Source of the DNA: Jeongeupia naejangsanensis
GTDB taxonomy: Bacteria > Pseudomonadota > Gammaproteobacteria > Burkholderiales > Chitinibacteraceae
DNA length: 64,000 bases
Assembly: GCF_016865585.1 (NCBI RefSeq)
Contig: NZ_JAESND010000005.1
Span: 62,001-126,000, forward strand
Reading direction: 5' to 3'
The first letter of the stretch is position 1. Every line of letters starts with the position of its first letter. The notes beneath the pieces are model-generated. The model ran no database searches, was not told the DNA's origin, and was given only the letters and a program-made list of their open reading frames with translations. This document shows positions 9,023-16,814 of the stretch, in pieces. The translations under genes and the position numbers were made by a program.

Positions 9023-9641
9023 GGCAGCCTCCTTGGGACAGCGCCACGACGGTTTCAGGTGAGAGCTGTTGTGCTAGGTCGCAGGCGAGCAAGCCTGCCG
9101 CGATCAACCGAAAGGTCGTACTCCGCCCTAGCAGGTCGTCCCATTCGGCTAGTGCCAACGAAGCGCGATCATCGAGTAGCCGGACGAGTTTGGAATGGTC
9201 CGGGCACTGACACAAACCATGCCGAGCGAACACAGCCAGCATCTGCAGATTCCCGAAGCGCGGCTCACGGCGGATTTCGAGCTCGGTGAGAATCCGGAAA
9301 CTGGTTCCTGTTCTTTGGTAGTGCGCGGCGATCGCACCGTACTTGGCCCGCAGGCTGGGCTTGGCCAGCTCGCTGCTGGGTTTGACCTCGATATGGATCA
9401 GCTGCTGATCCGACAGCGTAATGGCCAGGTCTGGCACATAGTCGCGCTGTCGGTGACCATCCCAGTACGAGATGACCTCCGGTTGTTCCTGGTAGCGAAT
9501 CACGCCCGGGGAAAGCTCTGCCAGCAGGATGGCATCCCGCTCCAGCAGAGACTCCCAAGCGACCATGCGGCCCAGTTTGGCCGATGGGAAATAGCCGCGG
9601 ATGTTTCTCCCACGGCGGGTAACGACTTTACGAACTCGCAT
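9003..9641 (-). CDS. tnsA: TnsA-like heteromeric transposase endonuclease
   Basis: 212 residues from the ATG at 9641, preceded by a GGGAG motif 6 bases upstream. The restriction-endonuclease-like core is visible: acidic WESLLERD (29-36), the catalytic Asp in RDYVPDL (D71) and IEVKP (K87), followed by a helical C-terminal domain. TnsA cuts the 5' strands at the transposon ends, so together with TnsB it should give cut-and-paste movement rather than the replicative route of elements lacking TnsA. It is the first gene of the transposition operon. A hairpin terminator separates it from the AlpA-like gene upstream. Confidence 0.87.
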   Translation of the reverse strand: MRVRKVVTRRGRNIRGYFPSAKLGRMVAWESLLERDAILLAELSPGVIRYQEQPEVISYWDGHRQRDYVPDLAITLSDQQLIHIEVKPSSELAKPSLRAKYGAIAAHYQRTGTSFRILTELEIRREPRFGNLQMLAVFARHGLCQCPDHSKLVRLLDDRASLALAEWDDLLGRSTTFRLIAAGLLACDLAQQLSPETVVALSQGGCHATVLL

Positions 9642-9852
9642 CGTCTGCTCCCGGTCACGCAGGCAAAGCGAGCCCCTGCGCTACCACGCATCAAGTTGAA
9701 ATCAGCCAGCAAAAGGACGAGCGAAACCACCGTTCGGCAGGATGCCGTCCGTTTTTTTGGCTGAGGATGGGGAATCAGGCTTGACCGCTTTGAAGCGAGG
9801 GGACGATACTGAGCTTGTTGAGGGCGGGAGCATCGTCTTCCGCGTCAAAAGG

Positions 9853-9877
9853 GGCAGGCCATTGGTCTGCCTTTTTT
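9853..9877 (+). terminator. Intrinsic terminator-like hairpin upstream of tnsA
   Basis: GGCAGGCC (9853-9860), loop ATT, GGTCTGCC (9864-9871) with one G-U pair, followed by six Ts on the plus strand; on the minus strand the same hairpin is followed by CCCCTTTT. It could stop transcripts in both directions between the AlpA-like gene and tnsA. The whole stretch 9642-9979 (338 bases) otherwise holds no gene that I can support. Confidence 0.6.
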
Positions 9878-9979
9878 CTTTACATGGCTATCTCCTTCGC
9901 ATGGGGAGGTCGATCGGCAACGCAAGCGACCGATCGTTGTCTGCCTGCCAGACCCGCTCGTCGTATCCGGAGCGCATGG

Positions 9980-10195
9980 TCACCCTTTCGGCTGCGGTGC
10001 GCTGCTTTGGTGAGCCTGCCGATCAAACTGGCCGTTGACCCATTGCTCCACGTCGTCTGCTCGCCACTTCCTTGACCGGCCAATCCGAATAAATGTCGGC
10101 GCGTTACCGGCGACAATCAGCTTTTCAAGCTGCCTCAGACTGATACCCAGCATCGCAGCGACTGATTGGGCGTTGAGCAAGATTGGGCTGGTCAT
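9980..10195 (-). CDS. AlpA/excisionase-like helix-turn-helix regulator
   Basis: 71 residues from the ATG at 10195 (a GTG at 10210 would add five residues). The sequence LLNAQSVAAMLGISLRQLEKLI is a MerR/excisionase-type helix-turn-helix, followed by a wing FIRIGRSRKWRADDVEQWV. Such HTH_17 proteins are phage AlpA-type activators or recombination directionality factors and also accompany Tn7-like modules. Here it sits just upstream of tnsA, on the same strand but behind a terminator-like hairpin, so it may control transposition genes or be the outermost gene of the element. It is shorter than the usual calling threshold but has a clean domain. Confidence 0.7.
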   Translation of the reverse strand: MTSPILLNAQSVAAMLGISLRQLEKLIVAGNAPTFIRIGRSRKWRADDVEQWVNGQFDRQAHQSSAPQPKG

Positions 10196-10251
10196 GGTCC
10201 GTAGATGCACTCATATGCACGCACTAATGAATATTACCAATCGGACCACGC

Positions 10252-10315
10252 CAATAGCCGCATTGTCAAATACTGCCGATCATTTGTCGATTGGCAATAA
10301 GGCCGAATATCGACA
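10252..10315. repeat. Three imperfect direct repeats, candidate TnsB-binding sites
   Basis: The units read AATAGCCGCATTGTC, AATACTGCCGATCATTTGTC and AATAAGGCCGAATATCGAC: each starts AATA, has GCCG after zero or two bases, then a GTC-like end (the last one reads TCGAC). Spacing of the GCCG cores is 18 and 27 bases. Arrays of 20-bp TnsB sites at the end next to tnsA are the known design of Tn7-like elements. Position 10315 ends in GACA, so the opposite strand would begin 5'-TGTCG, resembling Tn5053-type termini. The exact end cannot be fixed without the other end. Confidence 0.4.
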
Positions 10316-10452
10316 CGAATATATCGCCATATGTTTTTTTGATCAACGCCTCAACTTATTTGCCAGAAAAACACACGGCAATTATTAGCCATTCACAGGC
10401 ATAAGTTGCGCATTTGGATTTTTTCAGTCAACACAATAAAATCCGAATTTTT

Positions 10453-10512
10453 TGGATTGATCCTGATTACAAAATATTCATGAAATCAGGTTTCTGGCAT
10501 CAATCCATGCCA
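10453..10512. repeat. Nested inverted repeats
   Basis: TGGATTGAT (10453-10461) pairs with ATCAATCCA (10499-10507), and inside it CCTGATT (10462-10468) pairs with AATCAGG (10484-10490). An alternative hairpin TGGCAT (10495-10500) / ATGCCA (10507-10512) overlaps the right arm. The structure could be a protein-binding site, an attachment site or an RNA fold; the sequence gives no further clue. Confidence 0.5.
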
Positions 10513-10779
10513 GCAAATAAACCGACTACGCGTATTTAACTTACTTGCCGTTATCCCAGTGACTTGTTTCATCACTTTGATCGGCACAAACCCCTTAGTC
10601 CGCAATGAGCTCGGCGAGGCCTAACCCGAGTCAGCAGTCATGCTAAACTGACGAAGCTACGCGGCACTGCTGTTTACGAACAAACTTGTACCTAAGGTCA
10701 GCGACCTTCTCCGGGGTACATTGACCTCTCCGTCAGGCTACGCTGTACCGTTGGTGGCTTGGCCGGAGGCTGTTTGAAT

Positions 10780-11091
10780 ATGCCCGAAGACAAATCTCCC
10801 CGTTTTATTCCTGCAATCCACGATGTACTCGGCGTCCCAGTGCAGCGCCCTTACGACTGGAGCAACCGAGGGAAGATTTCTCCTGAGGTCCTGATCGCCT
10901 GCATCTTCAAATCCGGCATCTTCCAGGACTTGATCAACGTCACCATCAAGTTCGGCCTGCCGCGTGTGCGCGCCGTCGCGGACGTCATGATGCAGACCGA
11001 TACCTTGAACGATCGAGCCAAGAAAGAAATGCTTGCCAACGTCGCCTTGATCGAAAAGCACATTCACAAACAGCAACAGCTTAAGCGGTAA
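10780..11091 (+). CDS. Conserved-looking hypothetical protein, 103 residues
   Basis: Starts at ATG 10780, with GGAGG about 9 bases upstream, giving MPEDKSPRFIPAIHDVLGVP. The sequence is globular and mainly helical (ISPEVLIACIFKSGIFQDLINVTIKFGLPRVRAVADVM) with a basic, Gln-rich tail and no membrane segment or signal peptide. I do not recognise the family. It stands alone on the plus strand, between the candidate transposon end and a convergent small membrane-protein gene. A good ribosome-binding site and sensible composition support it as a real gene. Confidence 0.6.
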   Translation: MPEDKSPRFIPAIHDVLGVPVQRPYDWSNRGKISPEVLIACIFKSGIFQDLINVTIKFGLPRVRAVADVMMQTDTLNDRAKKEMLANVALIEKHIHKQQQLKR

Positions 11092-11158
11092 AGCTCGACC
11101 CGGGCGGAGGCACGTCGCATTTCGACCTGCGGAACCGACTCAAGCATGTCCGCTCCGC

Positions 11159-11407
11159 TCAGAACTTCTGCTGCTGATCGACGTGCTCATGCATCGCTGC
11201 ATTCGCTGCCTCGGCCAGCTCGCTAAAGCGCTTCGACGCCCAAATCGCCAAGCTACCGACGATAAAGCAGCCCAATGCCACGGGCGGGAAAATCAGGAAC
11301 GGCACGCCGATCACGATCATGAACCAACCGAACCACTTGAAAACTTTGATCGCAATACGCTGGTTGCGTAGCTGAACATCTAACAGGTCATGCATTTTTT
11401 CGGGCAT
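11159..11407 (-). CDS. Small membrane protein, unknown function
   Basis: 82 residues, with GGAGG 5 bases upstream of the start. Two closely spaced hydrophobic segments, VFKWFGWFMIVIGVPFLIF (about 22-40) and PPVALGCFIVGSLAIWAS (about 41-58), flank a short PP turn, so both termini probably lie on the same side of the inner membrane. A polar helical tail follows. It lies 35 bases downstream of the lipoprotein gene on the same strand, so the two are probably cotranscribed. Function unknown. Confidence 0.6.
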   Translation of the reverse strand: MPEKMHDLLDVQLRNQRIAIKVFKWFGWFMIVIGVPFLIFPPVALGCFIVGSLAIWASKRFSELAEAANAAMHEHVDQQQKF

Positions 11408-11441
11408 GAGTCCTCCGTAAGTAATGGGGCTGGCAACTGCG

Positions 11442-11741
11442 TTACTTGATCTGGTCTGCAGCTGCTTTTGCTTTCGCCACGATCTCTTTCGTCTTGGCTG
11501 CGTCTTGTTGCTCTGCGTTGATGGCCTCAGCCACCGTCATCTTGCCGTCGATCTGGGTGATCGGATGGTGTTCGAGGTAGCCCAGGTACGCGGTACGCTC
11601 TTCGAGGGTGAGCGACATCACCACCTTGTCGCGCAACGCTGGATCGACCATTTCGGCGAGCGTGGTCGACTTGAGATTCGAACCACAAGCCACCAGGAAG
11701 GCGCCCGTCATGAGACAGGCAAGGGAAGCGACAAAACGCAT
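11442..11741 (-). CDS. Small lipoprotein, unknown function
   Basis: 99 residues, AAGGAG upstream of the ATG. A signal peptide MRFVASLACLMTGAFLVAC ends in a lipobox (LVAC, Cys 19) followed by Gly-Ser, so it is probably a lipoprotein. The mature part is helical and charged with no recognised domain. It is divergent from the XRE regulator; three inverted repeats lie in the shared promoter region, so this regulator probably controls the lipoprotein and the downstream membrane protein as well as itself. Confidence 0.65.
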   Translation of the reverse strand: MRFVASLACLMTGAFLVACGSNLKSTTLAEMVDPALRDKVVMSLTLEERTAYLGYLEHHPITQIDGKMTVAEAINAEQQDAAKTKEIVAKAKAAADQIK

Positions 11742-11790
11742 TGCGGACTCCTTTTGACGTTGTTGATTTCATGAAAGCGACCCCGGAAGA

Positions 11791-11857
11791 CTAAGGAATA
11801 CTTAGTGTTCGGTCAACGTCAACCTAAGAGTCTCTTAGCTTTCATTAGAGAGCTAAG
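11791..11857. promoter_or_regulatory. Cluster of XRE-type operators in a divergent promoter region
   Basis: Three related palindromes: CTAAG-GAATA-CTTAG (11791-11805), the perfect CTAAGAG-T-CTCTTAG (11824-11838), and CTTAGCT...AGCTAAG (11834-11857), which overlaps the second and ends 2 bases before the regulator's ATG. All share the CTAAG half-site. They lie between the divergent lipoprotein gene (start 11741) and the XRE gene (start 11860), so that gene's product is the likely ligand. Symmetry is seen; binding is inferred. Confidence 0.75.
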
Positions 11858-11859
11858 CG

Positions 11860-12186
11860 ATGACATCCAACATCTCAATCATCGGCAAGCGTTTGAAGGA
11901 AGCGCGGGTTCACGCTGGGTTATCGCAGGAACGACTGGGCATCCTCGCCGGCATCGATGAATTCTCGGCCAGCGCGCGGATGAATCAGTATGAACGCGGC
12001 AAGCACGAGCCCGGGATGGAGATCATGAAACGCATCGCGGAGAAACTGCACCGTCCGATCTCGTACTTTTATGAGGTCGATGATGACTTGGCCCACCTTA
12101 TCGAGATTTACGGGGGCTTGGATCAGCAGCGGAAGGAGAAGCTGCTCGCAATTGCAGTTGAGTTGCATGGAAATCAAAGCGAATAG
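11860..12186 (+). CDS. XRE-family helix-turn-helix regulator
   Basis: 108 residues. A Cro/C1-type domain fills the first 70 residues: IGKRLKEARVHAGLSQERLGILAGI, then ASARMNQYERGKHEPGMEIMKRIAEKLHRPISYFY. The C-terminal 35 residues are helical (DQQRKEKLLAIAVELHG), probably for dimerisation. AGAGAG lies about 9 bases before the ATG. Three CTAAG palindromes directly upstream suggest autoregulation and control of the divergent lipoprotein gene. It could be a phage-derived or stress-type repressor; there is no toxin-like partner directly downstream. Confidence 0.8.
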   Translation: MTSNISIIGKRLKEARVHAGLSQERLGILAGIDEFSASARMNQYERGKHEPGMEIMKRIAEKLHRPISYFYEVDDDLAHLIEIYGGLDQQRKEKLLAIAVELHGNQSE

Positions 12187-12600
12187 AAGGCCATATCGCG
12201 ATAGCCCGGTGTCCGGCAGCTGGCTCAGGGGCGGTTCACCGCGCGATCAGTGCTTGCGTTCATTTCGTGAGTTTTCTCGACATTCCTGTCTACACACTGT
12301 CTAACTTAATTGGCATGGCCCGAAGTCAAACTGTAATATCCATCATTTCCTGACGATCTTTGTTTGAGTGAAGATGGATATCAATCAGCTTCTTTCCAGC
12401 TTCGCCGGCGCGTTCACGCAAGACCAACGGCTGCTGAGCCTGTAGCTCGGGCTGGCGCGCGAGCTGCTGCTGCCGCAGTCGGTCGGGCGAAAAAGCACTG
12501 TCGCTCCCTAGCGATAACATCGTGTAACCATTAGCTGTCATACAGAACCCTGTGCTCGTCCACACGGCGACGAACCGACGTATCTGATGAGGGAGTGAGC
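12187..12600. other. Intergenic region before the Gabija-like operon
   Basis: 414 bases with no gene that I can support. It should hold the promoter of the Gabija-like pair. GGGAG at 12590-12594 is the ribosome-binding site for the ATG at 12601. I see no clear repeat array or terminator. Confidence 0.5.
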
Positions 12601-14634
12601 ATGTATCTGAAGCGAATCCGAGCGTGCAACTTTCGCGTGTTTGGCGACGGCACGACTGCGCCCGAACTGAACTGGGAGCTAAATCCCGGCCTGAACATAT
12701 TGGTCGGCGAGAACGACGCAGGGAAGACCGGAATCGTCGACGCCATCCGTCAAGTGCTGCTTACCACGAGCTACGAGAGCGTCCGGCTCTATGAGCAGGA
12801 CTTCCATATCAATGGCTCTAATAGGGCTCAAAGTCTCTTCATCGAGGCCACGCTAAGCGGACTGTCCAAGGAGCAGGAAGGCGCCGTGTTGGAGTGGCTC
12901 ACACTCGAGGACGACGATACCTGCTCGCTCATCGTTCATCTCCACGGTAAGTTCTTCCCAGCGCAGGCCACTAAGCGTGCCCGCGCGGACATCATCGTAC
13001 GTGCCGGCAAGGACGGCGCCGGTCCCGAAATTGGCTATGCGGTCCGAGAGCTCATCCGCGCAACCTACCTGCGTCCGCTGCGCGATGCAGAGGCGGAGCT
13101 GCGGCCCGGTCGTCAGTCCCGTCTCTCGCAAATCCTTGCCGCTCACAACGACATCGCCGGGCAGGAGGTCAACGACTTTTCCAAGAACTCTCCCGGTACG
13201 GTTCCTGACAACTTGGTCGGGTTGATGGCCTTCGCTCAACACCATCTAGGCGAGCATAAGGTCATCAAGGGTGTGCAGGAGGACATCAACAATAATTACC
13301 TCAGCAAGTTCTCGTTCGCGGGCGACAAGTTGGAGTCAAGGATTCGAATCGCTCCCGACCTCTCTCTGGCGCCGATTCTGGAGAAGTTCGAGCTGTCACT
13401 CTTGCCCGGTGGCTCTGTTCATCCTGACGAGCGCTGCATTCGCGGACTGGGCTACAACAACGCGCTCTTCATGGCCACCGAGCTGGTCCTACTTCGTGAT
13501 GGTGACGAACTCGCGCTGCTGCTGGTCGAGGAGCCCGAGGCACACTTACACCCGCAGCTCCAAGACCGGGTCATGGACCTGCTCAAGCAGCACTCGAAGG
13601 AAGTACCGGACGAAGAACGTGTTCAGGTGGTGATGACCACACATAGCCCGTCGCTGGTTTCGAGCGCCGACATCGAGACGATGACCATGGTGCACAAGGG
13701 GCAGACGTATCCGTTAGCGTCTGGGCACACCAAGTTGCAGAAGACCGACTACTCATTCTTGCAGCGCTTCATAGACGCCACCAAGGCCAACCTATTCTTT
13801 GCTCGCGGAGTCATGATGGTTGAGGGACCGGCTGAAGCCATTCTGCTTCCCACGCTTGCGGACGCCTGCGGCCGGTCGTTCTCGAAGCACGGCGTCTCCA
13901 TTGTGAACGTGGGGCATACCGGCCTCTATCACTACGCACGCATCCTGCAACGCCAGAACCCAAATCCCGAGTACCCGGTCCCGGTTGTCTGCCTCACCGA
14001 CCGCGACATTGTTCCCGACATCGCCAACACCTATGTGGAGAGGCCGAAGAAGGGAAAGCGATTCGAGTCCGACTACGACGCTAAGGGCATAGACGATCTC
14101 GTGCAACGCAAGCAGAACCGAGCTCAGGGAGGCAAGACTATCGTCTGCGTATCGGACCGCTGGACCTTGGAGTATGACCTCGCGCTGAGCGGCTGCGCGG
14201 AGGTGATGCATATCGCCATCTCCTTGGCCGAGATGGCGGAGACCAAAGGCGAGAGGCTCAGCAATGAAGACGAGAAGCTCGCCAAGGTTGCGGCCGAGGC
14301 GTCGTGGAAGTCCCTTCAGGCAGCTAAGCACACGGCAGAGCAGCTGGCATCCATCATCTATCAGCCCCTTTATGAGAAGAACGCATCCAAGGCCATTGCC
14401 GCGCAATACGCTGCCCAGTTATTGGCATCCGGTGACTACGGCAGGGGCGATGTGCTCTTTAAGAAGCTGCCTCTGTATCTCCAGGACGCGCTCGCTCATC
14501 TGACAACGCTACCACCAGCTCCGGCCTCTACTGCCGGCTCGTCGGTAGTCACCAATCCTGCAGACCCTAACGCGTCCTTCGCACGGTCCGTTTTGGCGGC
14601 GGTGGAAGCTACTGAAGCAGGAACATGTGAATGA
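12601..14634 (+). CDS. gajA: Gabija-like GajA: ATPase with OLD-type Toprim nuclease domain
   Basis: 677 residues from ATG 12601 (GGGAG 6 bases upstream; an in-frame GTG at 12595 is a poorer choice). The N-terminal ABC-type ATPase has Walker A in GENDAGKTG (about 35-43), and the Walker B region LLLVEEPEAHLHPQLQD followed by the switch His in MTTHSPSLVSS. After about residue 395 comes the Toprim domain: MMVEGPAEAILLPTLA carries the conserved Glu, and VCLTDRDI carries an acidic DxD-like pair. This is the OLD/GajA architecture, a nuclease whose cutting is released when nucleotides run low. It is about 100 residues longer than the founding GajA. It overlaps the helicase gene by ATGA. Confidence 0.85.
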   Translation: MYLKRIRACNFRVFGDGTTAPELNWELNPGLNILVGENDAGKTGIVDAIRQVLLTTSYESVRLYEQDFHINGSNRAQSLFIEATLSGLSKEQEGAVLEWLTLEDDDTCSLIVHLHGKFFPAQATKRARADIIVRAGKDGAGPEIGYAVRELIRATYLRPLRDAEAELRPGRQSRLSQILAAHNDIAGQEVNDFSKNSPGTVPDNLVGLMAFAQHHLGEHKVIKGVQEDINNNYLSKFSFAGDKLESRIRIAPDLSLAPILEKFELSLLPGGSVHPDERCIRGLGYNNALFMATELVLLRDGDELALLLVEEPEAHLHPQLQDRVMDLLKQHSKEVPDEERVQVVMTTHSPSLVSSADIETMTMVHKGQTYPLASGHTKLQKTDYSFLQRFIDATKANLFFARGVMMVEGPAEAILLPTLADACGRSFSKHGVSIVNVGHTGLYHYARILQRQNPNPEYPVPVVCLTDRDIVPDIANTYVERPKKGKRFESDYDAKGIDDLVQRKQNRAQGGKTIVCVSDRWTLEYDLALSGCAEVMHIAISLAEMAETKGERLSNEDEKLAKVAAEASWKSLQAAKHTAEQLASIIYQPLYEKNASKAIAAQYAAQLLASGDYGRGDVLFKKLPLYLQDALAHLTTLPPAPASTAGSSVVTNPADPNASFARSVLAAVEATEAGTCE

Positions 14635-16535
14635 CAGCTGTTCTCCTCGAACCTCAGGACTTGGGTCATCTGGTGCAGTTCGTTCCTGATTTATGCTTCG
14701 ACGACGCGGAGCGACAAGCCGCGCTGCTTGAGAACGGCTCGAGGGACTTCAATGCGGTCCCGGGCAGCGGCAAGACTTCACTGCTCGCGGCCAAGCTCCT
14801 ACTGCTTGCCATGAAGTGGCCTCATCCCCACAAGGGCATCTGCATCCTGAGCCACACGAATGTGGCGCGCGAAGAAATCACGCGTCGGCTCGCCCAATCG
14901 GTGGAAGGCTCAAGGCTGCTGGCCTATCCGCACTTCATTGGGACCATCCACGGATTCGTCAATCAGTTCTTGGCGATGGCCGCTCTACGCCAACGTGAGC
15001 TCAAAGTTGATGTGATTGACGACGCTGTTTTTGCAAAGCGAGCGTGGTCACTGGCGAATAGCAACCGCTACGCGACGCTACGCGTCTGGCTGAGCAAGCA
15101 GCACAACGCCGAGGTCTTGGTAAATAAACTCTTCTACAAGAGCGCCACACTGGATGTCGTGTCCGAGGGCGGGGGGCTGCCGGGCGCTCATACCGCCACA
15201 TACAAACAGATGGTTGCGTTGAAAAAAGAGCTAACGGGTGTCGGTATATTTCGACATCGAGACATGTTCGCATACGCCGAGCTGGCCCTCGCCGAGCACC
15301 CACATCTCTTGGACGTCGTGCATCGGCGCTTCCCCATGGTCTTCATCGATGAGATGCAGGATACCTCGTGGGAGCAGGAAGAGATCCTGAATAGGCTCTT
15401 CGAAAATCGGTCTACGGTGCAACGCTTCGGCGACGTCGACCAGAAGATCATCTCTGGAGACCCCGAGTCTGACAAAGCCACCTTTCCTCGGACTGGCCAC
15501 GGCACCATTAGTACCAGCAAACGCTTCGGCAAACGCATCGCAGAGGCTGTAGCAAGCATTCGTGTCAGCCAGCAGCCTGTCGTAGGAGAAGCCGATGATG
15601 CGTGCAGCCCGGTTCTGTTGCTCTACAAGACGACTAACATCAACCGCGTGGTCTACCGGTTTGGCGAGCTTGTTGTCGACCGCTTCGCGGAGGATGCGCT
15701 GACGAACCGTGCCGTCCGCGCAATGTGCGCCCGTCGCGGTGGAGAAGGAAAGGTGGACCCCGGCCGCCATATGGGGGACTACTGGCCAGCCTTCGAGCGA
15801 GCGCAACCGTCGTCCACCAAAGACGACCTGCAAGTTCTTCTCCAATGGCAGCGGGCCACATTGGCTGAGCGGGCCACCGAAGTGCGCCGAGGAGTGCTGC
15901 TGACGTTGCGAGCCGCCAAGGCACCTGTGGCTGACGAGCTGCACGATGGCCGCTACTTGCTCCGCGCGGTGAAGGAGCAACAAGGCGATGCGACGCAGCT
16001 GCAGCAACTCATCCGCGAATTGACACTGACTCCCCCTTCCTTTGTATCGCCGGATGACAGAGCTGCGCTTGCCTCAACGATGTATGCGCATCTGGCCTGC
16101 CTTCTTCGGGCGGAGATGACTGCCGAGGAGTTCGCGGCACTCAAACTCTTCGCCAATCCGCTGATGGGTGAAGAAAAGCCAACAGAAGGCGGGCCGCCGA
16201 CGGTTTGCACCGTGGTGCATTCTGATCGCGAGCTAGAGTGCAGCCTTGGCACTGTCGCCAGCATGAAGGGAGAGACGCATCTTGCTTCGCTCGTGCTGGA
16301 GTCTTACGGGAAAAACCGGCGTTTCGACTTGCAAATGGCGCTCCCGTTCATTGCCGGTCTCGGCAAGAACTTCAACAAGCTCACTCCCGCCCAGCAGGGG
16401 CAGATGCGGAATTTGTACGTCGGGATGTCCAGACCAACCCAATTTCTTTGTCTAGCGGCCAACGAGTCTCGCGTGGATGCTCAAACGCGTTTAGCACTGG
16501 CGAAAAAGGGCTGGGAAATCGACGTTCTGTCTTGA
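14631..16535 (+). CDS. gajB: Gabija-like GajB: UvrD/Rep-type helicase
   Basis: 634 residues; the ATG overlaps the stop of gajA by 4 bases, so translation is coupled. Superfamily 1 helicase motifs are visible: motif I AVPGSGKTS (about 42-50), Ia ILSHTNVAREE, Ib-like FIGTIHGFVNQF, motif II FIDEMQDTS (about 237-245), motif III-like FGDVDQKI and motif VI-like YVGMSRPTQFL near the C-terminus. In Gabija, GajB joins GajA in a large complex and consumes nucleotides when phage DNA ends appear. It is longer than the founding GajB (about 490 residues), mainly in the middle. The OLD-nuclease/helicase pair makes Gabija the best name, with a divergent subtype likely. Confidence 0.85.
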   Translation: MTAVLLEPQDLGHLVQFVPDLCFDDAERQAALLENGSRDFNAVPGSGKTSLLAAKLLLLAMKWPHPHKGICILSHTNVAREEITRRLAQSVEGSRLLAYPHFIGTIHGFVNQFLAMAALRQRELKVDVIDDAVFAKRAWSLANSNRYATLRVWLSKQHNAEVLVNKLFYKSATLDVVSEGGGLPGAHTATYKQMVALKKELTGVGIFRHRDMFAYAELALAEHPHLLDVVHRRFPMVFIDEMQDTSWEQEEILNRLFENRSTVQRFGDVDQKIISGDPESDKATFPRTGHGTISTSKRFGKRIAEAVASIRVSQQPVVGEADDACSPVLLLYKTTNINRVVYRFGELVVDRFAEDALTNRAVRAMCARRGGEGKVDPGRHMGDYWPAFERAQPSSTKDDLQVLLQWQRATLAERATEVRRGVLLTLRAAKAPVADELHDGRYLLRAVKEQQGDATQLQQLIRELTLTPPSFVSPDDRAALASTMYAHLACLLRAEMTAEEFAALKLFANPLMGEEKPTEGGPPTVCTVVHSDRELECSLGTVASMKGETHLASLVLESYGKNRRFDLQMALPFIAGLGKNFNKLTPAQQGQMRNLYVGMSRPTQFLCLAANESRVDAQTRLALAKKGWEIDVLS

Positions 16536-16814
16536 AAAGCGTCAGCAGCAGTGCTCATCGCCGCGAATTCATCTAGGGCAGTCATGCGCCGTGATTACCT
16601 AGCTGGCGTTGTCCGATATCAGCCTGAGCTGGACATCCAGCTTAAGTTGAAGTGTGTAATCCGATCATCCGTAATTATGCATTCTGGCACTCGTAATCAC
16701 CGTGCTAGACCTGACCCCGAGAGTTATCGGGCAAGAAGTAGATCGATCCTGATTCCATTTAACTTATCAACGGTTCCTGCTCCTCGCGCGCGACACCAGC
16801 TAAAAGAAGCGTAA
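16536..16814. other. Intergenic region between the Gabija-like pair and the nuclease-like gene
   Basis: 279 bases without a supportable gene. It probably carries the promoter for the 690-residue gene, whose ATG at 16815 is preceded by AGAAG. No strong hairpin followed by a T-run is visible after gajB. Confidence 0.4.

Larger units (their letters stand above)
10211..10779. other. AT-rich, repeat-rich intergenic stretch with a candidate Tn7-like end
   Basis: About 570 bases with no supportable gene, visibly more AT-rich than both flanks. It contains three imperfect direct repeats (10252-10315) and nested inverted repeats (10453-10512), both listed separately. It lies just outside the transposition genes, where the right end of a Tn7-like element should be. 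The part from 10520 to 10779 shows no further structure apart from the ribosome-binding site of the next gene. Confidence 0.6.

Noticed and set aside
4051-9641. CRISPR-associated transposon (Tn7-like with Cas genes)
   Set aside because: No Cas gene and no CRISPR repeat array were seen; TniQ is long and TnsD-like. Cas genes outside the window cannot be excluded.
9980-10195. Remains of a prophage, based on the AlpA-like gene
   Set aside because: No integrase, phage structural genes or attachment site accompany it; the transposition operon explains the context better.
12326-12565. A 79-residue minus-strand frame upstream of the Gabija-like genes
   Set aside because: No ribosome-binding site, odd composition and no recognised domain; it overlaps the probable promoter region.
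12601-16535. A PARIS-type or plain OLD-family system
   Set aside because: The partner is a UvrD-like helicase overlapping by 4 bases, which is the Gabija layout.
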